In this document: one piece after another, positions 55,280 through 64,000 of the stretch
Layout of the letters: every line of letters begins with the position of its first letter
How positions within the stretch are numbered: position 1 is the stretch's first letter
Assembly (NCBI RefSeq): GCF_902167145.1
Contig: NC_050105.1
Span: 138,059,988 to 138,123,987, forward strand
DNA: 64,000 bases
Reading direction: 5' to 3'
Source: Zea mays
Lineage: Eukaryota; Streptophyta; Magnoliopsida; Poales; Poaceae
Translations under genes and position numbers: made by a program
Notes under the pieces: model-generated
What the model saw: the letters and a program-made list of their open reading frames with translations, nothing else
Told to the model about the DNA's origin: nothing
Database searches by the model: none

Positions 55280-55449
55280 CTCGGCGCCACAGCCTGTGGC
55301 GCCGAGGTAACATAGCTCGGCGCCACAGCCTGTGGCGCCGAGCTGTGACGTGGCCGCAACGGCTAGCTGCGTCCAGGGCTGACCTGGCGCTGACGTGGCG
55401 GCGGCGCGGCCTCGTAGCTCGGCGCCACAGATCTTGGCGCCGAGCTACG
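55280..55449 (+). promoter_or_regulatory. Three GC-rich hairpin repeats upstream of the GRF gene
   Basis: Inverted repeats at 55280-55306 (13-bp arms CTCGGCGCCACAG, one-base centre), 55314-55344 (15-bp arms AGCTCGGCGCCACAG) and 55413-55449 (15-bp arms CGTAGCTCGGCGCCA, seven-base centre). They share the GCTCGGCGCCA core and end 7 bases before the TATA box, so they are good candidates for protein binding sites. Confidence 0.85.
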
Positions 55450-55455
55450 AATTCC

Positions 55456-55463
55456 TATAAAAA
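55456..55463 (+). promoter_or_regulatory. TATA box of the GRF gene
   Basis: TATAAAAA, just downstream of the hairpins. A start near 55485 would give a 5' UTR with an intron from about 55567 (GTATGA) to the AG at 55749-55750, which abuts the ATG. Confidence 0.7.
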
Positions 55464-55750
55464 CGCCCGCGCGGCTGGCCGAGAGCAGCTCATTTCATCC
55501 CATTTCCAAACTTCGTAAAAATTTCCTGGATTCAAAGATTTGAGTTGGTTCACTTCGTAGACCAAGGTATGATTTCGAACTGATTCACTTTCATCCCATT
55601 TCCAAAGATTTGAGTTGGTTCACTTTTGTATATTAGGTTTTTAGTTTAATAATTTGTATACACCTATTATATTATCATTTCGATTATTAGTTTGTGTAAA
55701 CTTATTATAAAGCATATTAGGTATAAGTGATAATTATAATCGTTTATTAG

Positions 55751-57507
55751 ATGAAAGACATGTACCGAGAGGCGTTGTGGCAGAAGAGAGGTCGTTCTCG
55801 GGAGTTATATCCGGACGTATCTAGTAAGGATGCTCCTGTTCCTCCTGAACTCCCCGTGCCTAACTGTGACTGTGGCAGACTGGCTTGGGTACATCAATCA
55901 CAACATCCAGACACGGCTGCTCGCTGCTACTACCTTTGTGGCACTTTGGACGTACGTAGCTTATGACTTATCACTTAATTTTGTTCGCATTCATTTTTTT
56001 GTAGATATGTAATAGTGCATCTTTCCATTATTTTAGGGACATGAGAGGTGTTTCTTTTTCCAATGGATCGATGGTCCTGATAAATTTGACCCTCGATATC
56101 TTCTTTTCGTTAATTGGTTGAGTGGAAAGACCACCTCCTCCCCCGAATCCTCCACCAATGACGGATGAGGAGAAGGAGGTAGCAACAGAAAGACGGATGG
56201 ACTCACCGCCTCGATGCGATTGTGGAGACCGTGCTGTCATCGACGAAGACTATGACAAGCAGTTCTGTTGTCCGAACATTGATTATGTGAGCCCATTGAT
56301 ACGCTAAATGTATAAACTAGTTTTTATTTACAATAAATTACTAATTTTTTCTCTTGCAGCCATACGGGTGGCGTAAGTGTCGTTTCAGAGAGTGGTTGTA
56401 TGGTCCTTTGTCCCATTGGCCAGAGCCAGAGGTAAAGGAAAAGAGATACATGGGGTGGGCGGCAGAAGAGGTCAAATTTGATCCAGTACTCTGCAAATGT
56501 GGTATTGAAGCTAAGTATGGATTAGTTCCTTCGGAGCTTGGTGTTGGATATTTTTGTGGACATATGGTCGATTACGATGAGGTTGGTATTTTTTTGCACC
56601 AGATGTAATGTTATAGCGGTACTTACTATTTTTTTTGTAGGAGACGAGGAAATGCAGTTGGGAGAGTTACGACGACAAAGGAGAGGTGATGCGCACAATA
56701 GAGTCCAAGAGAATAATGGGACAGAAGATGCGTTGTGGATCTCGACTCGTTGATTCGTACATTAACGATCGCATACGCGACATGCGTAGGGAAGCAAAAT
56801 CTGCCTTTTATGATAGCCCGAAGCGTGCAGAGTATAGGAGGTTGAAGGCGGCAGATGAGAAGAGAGCACAGGATGCAAGGGAATGGGAAGCGGCTCAAGC
56901 CGAGAAACAGATGTTGGATAATCTTGCTGATCGCCTCAAGGGAAGTAAGTGAGATAAATGATATTATAATTATGTTAGTACAATTTATTTATCCTGACTT
57001 TGCTAACTTAATTTTCTCATTATATTTGCAGAGATTGGAAGCGGCGTAAACTATTTGGCCGATGAGGCGCATGCGAGATATGTTCAGGATAAAATGGCAA
57101 CGGTTGAGCTGATGGAGGAGGAGGACGACGACACATCTAGATTGAGTGAGCTTATCGCCCTCGCAGAGGCAGGATTACATGAAGAAGAGGAGGACGACAT
57201 GTCAAGGTTGAGTGAGCTCATAGCACTAGCTGAGGCTGGATTACGTGCTCAAGAGGAAGAGGATGAGTTTATATCACAGGCCGCCGCAGAGGTAGAGGCA
57301 GCTTATTACAAGAAGAAGTCTGATGAGGCTGAGGCTGAGGATGAGCTATTCTCCCAAGCTGCAGATGAAGCAGAAGCCAATTATTACAAAAGAACTGGTG
57401 ACAAGTGTGATGCAGGACAATGCAGCAAGTGGAATGAGGTTGTTGTTGAGGATTGCGCGATGGATGACTCCGAAGATGAGTTACTCATAGATTGTGATTC
57501 AGACTGA
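55751..57507 (+). CDS. GRF-type zinc finger protein with acidic tandem-repeat tail (MULE-borne), one frameshift
   Basis: Exons: 55751-55951, 56037-56286, 56360-56581, 56641-56944, 57032-57507, with good GT-AG sites and matching phases. Three Cys-rich GRF-like fingers: NCDCGRLAWVH to ERCFFFQWID; RCDCGDRAVID with FCCPN to KCRFREWLYG; LCKCGIEAKYG with YFCG to KCSWESYD. Proline-rich PPPPPNPPPMTDEEK lies between the first two. A Lys/Glu-rich coiled stretch follows, then an acidic tail with two copies of SRLSELIALAEAGL and two of a DEFISQAA/YYKK unit. Reading frame changes by one near 56100-56122 in exon two, so this copy is broken or the intron choice differs. Known: GRF fingers bind nucleic acids. 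Role in the element unknown. Confidence 0.72.
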
Positions 57508-57874
57508 AGAATTGTAGCCTATTATGTAGTATTTACGTATCAAAAATAATTTAGAACTCTAAAGATGCGTTACTTATTGCTTATTATGTTTTTTACAGTT
57601 CACAAAAAAATTTTGCAAGAGTTCCCCTTGTTTTATTAACAACCACAGTTCAAATAATCACATATTATAAGACATATAAGCATTTCAACATATAATACAT
57701 CACAAAATAACATCGAATATAAAAACATCCACAGAACATAGTTCTTCATATAATGTCCACAAACAAAGTCCAAAATACAAGTTCCCCAACACATAGTCCA
57801 AAACACATAACATAGTTCATATTACAACGTCTCCAGCATAAGTCCAAATCACACAGTCCATATCACAAAAGTAT
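57508..57874. other. Convergent 3' UTR interval
   Basis: AT-rich gap between the ends of the GRF gene (+) and PMD gene (-). It contains repeated ACATA-rich sequence; no ORF. Confidence 0.6.
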
Positions 57875-60306
57875 TCATTTCCTCCTAGTCTTACCCTTGC
57901 CCTTGGCCCCAAGAGCGTCGGTGCCTGGAGTGTAAGGGTCTCGTGGACGCCTTCTACGTGGTGTCAGCTGTGATGGCTGAGTTGTAGGAGCATCCTGCAA
58001 CTGAGACGGTCCAATCTCCACCTGACCTGCGGCGCCAGCGCCAGCGCCAGCGTCGTCGTCGTCGTCGTCGTCATCGTCGTCGTCGTCGTCCTGGGCCACG
58101 TTCTCAAACGTGTCCCGCGTCGATCGCGACGAGCTGAGTCCTGCTGTAGATGGTCCAACTGCACAAATGGGAGGCTGAACGTCCTGCTGCATACGAGGCA
58201 CAGGCAGCTGCACGTCAACGCCCGCTAGAGACCGGCATCCACACCGAGCCGCTGCTCGACGAAGACGACGTGATACCCTCTGTAATCGAAATGTTAGTTA
58301 AAGACATATGTTACAACATACAAATAAACAAGTTTTCTGTTAGACATTGATACTCACTGATAGTAACGATAGCGTAGTAGTATCTGAAGTTCTCTGTGAG
58401 ATACGCTCGAGTTCAACAACAGATACGAGCATAGAGTTTCCCTATCACAAGTTAAGACATTAGGATGCTCAAAACTAGACATAAAACATTGAATTGAAAT
58501 CTCTAATTTTAGTAAAGAAATAGTTACCACTCTATCAAGGATTGGAGCAGTCTCAATTTGGGACCCGTGCCGAGCAGCTATGTCGAAAGCTGTGTCTTCG
58601 TCGTCTGACGATTCTTGCTCGGCGTAGTCTGCAGCTGTCCACTGTCCCTTCAACTTGCACCTAGTCACACCAGAATACCAAATCAAATACCTCCGGAAGT
58701 TGTAGTTTGTGTGCGCCTGGTCATTCTCATAGTTCAGATCCCCCTGCTGGTCCCATTCATCAATGTAATCACGATGGTGCGTCTCGAAGTCCGTGACCTT
58801 CTTCTGTCTCTGTCTGTCGAACCTGCAAAAGTTAGAACCATATATTAGCGACTAACTGATATTTCAATTATTAGTTAGAATAATAAGTGCATGTAGTAAC
58901 TGACTTATGAAGTTCTATTGAAGTCGAGAATGGCTCCACCAGAAACTCTAGCGCAATCCGAACTGTCGAGCAACTCTGTGGGGCAAGTGGTACTCAACAG
59001 CATAAAAACAGATGAGGGGACACCTCATGAGGTAGAGGTTCTCGTCTATTGAGCACATGCTGCTCAACTGTATGCTGGCGAAATATGGATCAAGATACGG
59101 TTGCCAAGTCACCTGCAAAAGTTTTAGATAGCCCATGTAAGCACGCTGGTGTCGTGTGATAAAAGTAGAAAGGACATGTAAAAAGAAAAAAGGAGACAAC
59201 TCACCATCGAAGGAGTAAGTGCGTCGAGCTCGTTTGAGTACTCCACGTAAGCACGCTGGTGTCGTGCGAATGGCTCCTCGACCTGGTCCCAGCGGTAAGC
59301 AGCCGTGGGCTTAAGCCGATGTCCGGCTACCACGAACCACTCACGAGGAGGAAACTCTCTGGGTCGCCCGACTGGTATGTGTGCCCACATCCACAGCTGT
59401 AGTAGGTAGACACATCCACCTAAGCTGGCGGTCCTCGACGAACGACGACAAGCCTCGCAAAGTTGCCTGTACAGGAAGGCCAACACTGCTGAAGCCCAGC
59501 TGTAACCTCCGGTCGTATCCCAGTCAGTCAGGCAGGGCAGAAACATCCATGACGCGCTGTCGCCTGTCGCGTCTGGAAAAAGAACTGAACCAAAGAGATG
59601 GAGAATCCAAGCTCGACAATGGTATCCAACCGTCTGCTCATCTGCACCAGGTGGACACTGCCCAAAGCTCTGCCTAAGCCAGGTCAGTGGGACTCCGGTG
59701 TTGTGGCTACCTCGTAGCTCATCCGGAAGCAGTCTCCCAAGAAAGGCCTCCACCCTTTGCCTCCAACCGCCTGGTGATGCCTGACCGGTCACTGGACGAC
59801 CCATAATGCTGAGACCAAGAATCTTCTGGCAATCTTCAAGCGTCACAGTCATCTCACCGCAGGGAAGGTGGAAAGTGTGAGTCTCTGGCCGCCACCTATT
59901 GGAAGACAAAAGAATACAAAATCATTAGTATGCAAAATAGATTTGATAATTGTAAATATTAAACAACTAGAGAAGTCTTTACCTGTCGACCAGAGCCGTC
60001 AACGCCGCTGGGTTGAAAGTGGGCAGCCCACGGCGGACCTGGTACGATAAGACGTCCAAGCCAGCCCTCTGTAGGAGAGGAGTGTACCTCTCATCGTACC
60101 TCATCTCCTCCAGAAACCGGTCGTGGGTCCGGACCCGCAGAACGGGCAACACCTAGCAATCAAAAGAATTTTCATTAGTCAAATATAGGTCGCACATATT
60201 AATTCGAAAATTTAATTTATGTACAAAATGTTACCTCTCCCTCTGCGGTGAGACGGCCCCTGTGGTGCTCGTCGTAGTGAGGGTCCAGCAAGTGGAACTG
60301 CGCCAT
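57875..60306 (-). pseudogene. Plant mobile domain (PMD) gene, MULE-borne, lesion in exon four
   Basis: ATG 60306 opens MAQFHLLDPHYDEHHRGRL. Exons: 60306-60235, 60152-59983, 59895-59205, then 59112 downward, with matching phases. The PMD core is seen as HDRFLEEMRYDERYTPLLQR, FHLPCGEMTVTLEDCQKILG, VEAFLGRLLPDELRG and WASAVLAFLYRQLCEA, then LLQLWMWAHIPVGRP. In exon four the frame ends at TAG 58948-58950 after ARQFGLR. The family continues, and the lost frame is visible just beyond (FLVEPFSTSIELHK). Later exons near 58823-58528, 58440-58359 and 58272-57875 encode a hydrophilic tail with a run of 13 Asp and a basic end KGKGKTRRK. Known: PMD proteins such as MAIL1/MAIN silence transposons in the nucleus; MULE-borne forms are unexplained. 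Confidence 0.8.
58034..58093. repeat. GTC/CGT trinucleotide run encoding poly-Asp
   Basis: (GTC)n with one interruption, on the plus strand, translates as 13 consecutive Asp in the minus-strand PMD tail. Confidence 0.85.
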
Positions 60307-60405
60307 CCTGCAAATTAAGATATCAACATATTAGAATATAAGTTGTGTACAAAGTGTAACAAAAAATCGACATATTAGAATAAAATTTGTGTATAAAAAA
60401 ATATA

Positions 60406-63191
60406 TCACACCTGACTAAGTGTCCAAATGCATGTACGTGAGTTGTGGCCAAGTCTACCGCATTTTCCGCATTCATTCTGCTCTGGGTCCACGAGAAAGG
60501 GGGACGCTCGTCCTCTCCTACTGCGACCGGAAACCTGATCCATAACCATGTTGCACCGGCTCCTTTTCCTACTACCACGTTTGTCCCATCGATGCGCTGG
60601 ATCAGCAACGTATACCGGACCGGTGTACGTTGGCCATTGTGACTCATCAAGAAATGGCTCAAAACGAGGGCTCCAGGTACGTACTAAGCTCTCTACACTG
60701 AACTCAGAAGGTATTCTGCTCTCAAATGCAAAGTTACGATGATGTGCGGCCGCAACATAATGAGAACATGGAAAATGGTATTGTCTAGGTTTACCACATC
60801 CACACCAGAATGCATCAAGTAACACGACATGTGTCCTCGAAGGTCGCACCTCACCGTCGGAAGTTATGCCGCCTAGTGTTGTTACCTCGTATTTACCCAG
60901 CTCCTCATCAAAGCATTGTACCTCATGTCTATGGGCACGTTCCTTTGCATTATTAAGGTGTGATGTTGGTTTAGGTGCCCATCTCTGCCCTCGGGTCTGC
61001 ATTGCCTTGGCCTGCGCGTGTCTATCATTAAACCAAGCCACTAGCCTATAAAAAGTGAATGTTACTATAGCATTGACTGGCATGCCCCGTATACCCTTGA
61101 GCACACTGTTAAATGACTCGGCCATGTTGCTAGTCTGAAACTCGAACCGCCAGCCACCTTCGTCGTAGGCCCTTGTCCATTTGTGCGGTTCCCTCAGCAA
61201 TCCAGCAATCCAGTTCTTACCTTCAGCATTTGTTGCATCTTTTAGTTCCTTCAACTTATCCTCGAAAAACGAAACCTCCAACTGACGACATACCTCCTCA
61301 AAAAGGGGGAAGTTAGCCTTGCTATGATCCTTTCGAAGAAGATTTTCTGCTAGATGTCGAGTGCACCATCTGTGGTGCATGGGTGCGTAGCCAGGAATCT
61401 GCTCTTGCACTGCATTAAGAATACCTTGGTGTCTGTCAGATATGACACCAACCTCGCGTCCAGGGCCTACGACATGGATGCGTACAAGCCGCAAGAACCA
61501 AGACCAACTATCTCTGTTCTCCCTCTCCACCAAAGCAAATGCCAAAGGAACCAGTGAGTTGTCTGCGTCGCATGATATGGCAACCAACAATGTGCCCTTA
61601 TACTTCCCAAGCAGAAAAGTACCATCAATAGAGAGCACAGGACGACAATGCCTGAAGGCCTCTACGCACTGCGAGAAACACCAGAAAGCACGATAAAATA
61701 TCTCTTTGCCGTTCCTCCATTCATTAGGTTTGGGGATGTACTCGTAATGCATGCCTGGGTTTTTTGCTTTCATTGCATTGAACAATGCTGGTAACTTCTC
61801 ATAACCCTCCTCCCAATCCCCGTATATCATCTTCCATGCTCGCTGCTTTGCCCTCCATGCTTTCCCATATTTGATCATGTAACCAAACAGCTCCGAAGTC
61901 ATGGTAATAATTGACTTCACCTTCAAGTTTGGCTGACCCTTCAATATCCCCAATATCCTTTTCGCAATCAGGGTAGATGTCAACTGACGATGCTTAGAGC
62001 TCAGCTCTGTCTGGGCACAAGTGTGTGGACCTACAATTTTGGTGATCTTAAACTTTCCGGTGTCCTTCTGCCTTCGGGCACATACCCTCCAATTACATTC
62101 TGGCACCTCGCACACAACAGTGTAACGACGCTGTGCATACGAATGTCTCACCTTGAACGGCCTCTTACGGTTCACAGAATATTCCTGTAGCCATCGTCTC
62201 AGTGTAGGTAGATCCTTGAAAAGTAAGCCAACCTTAATCTCAATGCTGTCGGCGTTATCCGGAGCCTCTAGCAGTTCATCGTCACGTCCTTCAGCATACG
62301 CACGGGTGGAATGACTTAAACTGCTAAATTCATGTACTGCAGGGTCTCGCTCCGGACACAAACGTCTTATAAGTTCAATTTCTTGCTCGGTCATTTCTTG
62401 AACCGGACGGTCATCATCAGAATCTACGGCCCGTGCAGCCTCATATGGCTCCTCCTCATCCTCAATCTGAACATCAACACTATTGGATGCCCTGCATATG
62501 TTGTCCATATTATATGACACAGGCACATCAATCTGAACATCAGCATTATTGATATGTGGAGATCCTGCATCGGGTCGGAGCAAGAAAAACCACATTAAAA
62601 AGTCTAATCAAACGAAATAATGATGGATACGAACAATGTGTCGAAGACACTTACTAGGATGATCGTGAACTGGATCCTGGGTCAATGGGATCTCTTGGGG
62701 GGTACCACCGCATTAGAAGCCCCACAAATCCCATACTCGTGCGGACCCGATTGAGCATCGGGCACAACAACGACTTCTTCATGAAGCTCTACCAAAGGAG
62801 CTTCAATACGAGATGCATTTGGCATTTGTGGAGACAACCCGACTGGACCTCCGCAATGACTAACAGGTAACTTTTGAACAACCACATCCAAACACGGTGG
62901 AACCATCGTCTTCACAATTCTTAAATATATCACCCAATCATCTTCTGAGGTAATGGAGATCAACCGTCGGACAACTGTTCCATATGTAATATGGGACAAC
63001 AAACCCTGAATTGATATTCTAGGGTCGTTTATGTCGCAACTAATCTCCTCACAAGCTCGAGCCAAAAGCTGGTCAAAAGTTGGTCTTTCAACGAACAACA
63101 TGGTCACGATCTTCATACCATCAAAAGTAACACTCCCATAAGCATCTATCTCCACCCTTCCTCCATGGTATAGTGTTACTAGGCTGTCCAT
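60406..63191 (-). CDS. MULE transposase (mudrA-like), two coding exons, one-base frame lesion in exon one
   Basis: Exon one 63191-62655 opens MDSLVTLYHGGRVEIDAYG, a PB1-like N-terminal domain. Its frame breaks in a run of six C near 62700. The other frame runs on to the donor GTAAGT and joins exon two (62564-60406) in phase. Exon two encodes a MuDR-type zinc DNA-binding region (CEVPECNWRVCARR, GPHTC), then the DDE core: VLSIDGTFLLGKYKG, GVISDRHQGIL and TSNMAESFNSVLKG. A SWIM finger (CGCGKPRQYHFPCSHYVAA) and a C-terminal zinc knuckle (CGKCGRLGHNSRTC) follow. Known: cuts and joins element ends in the nucleus. Exon two has no stop over 720 codons. A product from an internal ATG would lack only the PB1 part. 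Confidence 0.9.
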
Positions 63192-64000
63192 CTATTGCAA
63201 AAATGGATTACTAACTCAATAATGGCTACACACTTAAGCCTACTAACTTACTAAGTAATAAATATATATTAACTAATAACCATATAGTAAATATTAAATG
63301 AACACATCAAACGAAATTACATAATCTATAAATAATGTACGAAAACTATGTATACCTGAGAACGCGTACGACTCCAGCTAACGGTGGAGAAGGTCAAGTC
63401 GGTCGGACGAACACCTACGTGCAAAAAAATTGTCAGTAAAAAATTTGGCAGCACCTCCCCTGTAAAGTGATGTTTATAAAACCTGCGACTAAACAACAAC
63501 ACGATGGTTGCCAACACAGAAAACATGTAATATCAATGCCCTAAACAAAATGGTAGCTATATAATCACTAAGAATTTACTAAACACTAACAATATACTAC
63601 GCAACAAACTAGCTAACTATTTTAATAAACACTAACAACAAAATAGCTACTATTTACTAAACAATAAATAATTGGATAGCTAACTAATTACTAACCACTA
63701 ACAAACCCTAACAGTTTACTAACTAAGAAATTAAAAAAATAAAATTACCGGTGGCGGCAGTCGGCAGGCAGTGAGCGCGCGGCGGCCGGGGAAGGAGCTG
63801 CCGGTGGCGAGCAGGCAGCGCGGTGGCCGGGGAGCTCGGCGGCGGCCGGCCCAGGCGAGGAAGGAGGGCGGGGCGGGCGACCTCGGCTGTGCTCGCCGGA
63901 GCTCGCCGGGCGGAGAGGCCGGAGACTAGGGCGGCCGCGCCGCCGGTGATGGGCGTGCGGGTGGCCGGAGAGAAGGCGACGGCGACGGGGCGGCGGGCGA
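63192..64000 (-). promoter_or_regulatory. Transposase 5' leader and GC-rich putative first exon
   Basis: The minus strand shows an acceptor (GCAATAG) directly before the transposase ATG, AT-rich sequence to 63745, and then a very GC-rich block (63750-64000) ending in a plausible donor (CACCG before GTAATTTT). I read this as a spliced 5' UTR with a GC-rich first exon. It could instead be a captured gene fragment. The terminal repeat lies beyond the window. A short open minus frame at 63326-63526 has no family likeness. Confidence 0.5.

Larger units (their letters stand above)
55190..64000. mobile_element. Mutator-like element carrying transposase, PMD and GRF genes (left part in window)
   Basis: A contiguous block has a MULE transposase (minus), a plant mobile domain gene (minus) and a convergent plus-strand GRF zinc-finger gene, with no host gene between. 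Known: MULE transposases bind long terminal inverted repeats and make 9-bp TSDs; PMD genes have been captured by MULEs; in MuDR, mudrA and mudrB are convergent. The left edge is estimated from sequence character only. The element continues past 64000, so TIR identity and size are unknown. All three genes have one or a few lesions, suggesting a recently inactivated or borderline copy. Confidence 0.7.

Noticed and set aside
62332..62517. Plus-strand ORFs within the transposase and PMD genes
   Set aside because: Shadows of the minus-strand coding frames with DDE, SWIM and PMD motifs.

Overview
This window is nuclear DNA from a grass, most likely maize (Zea) or a close Andropogoneae relative. The reasons are nested LTR retrotransposons with 5-bp target duplications, two Sirevirus (Opie/Ji-type) elements whose LTRs carry CACCGGACnGTCCGGTG palindromes, GC-rich intronless or multi-exon plant genes with GT-AG introns, abundant MITEs, and a Mutator-like element with a plant mobile domain gene. 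No bacterial, organellar or CRISPR features were found.

Left half (1-37.4 kb) is transposons. A decayed LINE 3' end (1-2189) abuts a truncated LTR (2286-2601). A Tat-lineage Ty3/gypsy element A lies on the minus strand (3822-12998, TSD GGTAA). A MITE is split by a short-LTR copia element B (13500-37182, TSD GTAGG). B is interrupted by minus-strand Sirevirus C (15619-33475, TSD ACTCC), and C is interrupted by plus-strand Sirevirus D (21297-30170, TSD CCTTC). All four insertions have exact TSDs, so the order MITE, then B, then C, then D can be read directly. C keeps a full-length pol. D has an in-frame deletion that removes the first half of its reverse transcriptase. A and B carry stops and frameshifts.

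Middle (37.4-54.9 kb) is a small gene island. It holds a truncated copia LTR-gag fragment, an intronless U-box/ARM E3 ligase gene (39626-40855, +), a ten-coding-exon RING1-type Polycomb E3 ligase gene (43057-47516, -), a possible degenerate copy of the RING1 5' exons (49912-50338, -), and a gene for a protein of unknown family with a KEN box and a D-box (50811-52407, +). hAT-type, Tourist-type and Mutator-type MITEs and truncated LINE pieces sit between and inside these genes, several with clear TSDs.

Right end (about 55.19-64 kb, running off the window) is a large Mutator-like element carrying three genes: a near-complete MULE transposase (-), a plant mobile domain (PMD) gene (-), and a convergent gene (+) for a protein with three GRF-type zinc fingers and an acidic repeat tail. 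The layout recalls the convergent mudrA/mudrB pair of MuDR and is the best candidate here for a little-described system. All three genes show small lesions. Transposase acts on the element ends; roles for the PMD and GRF proteins are inference.
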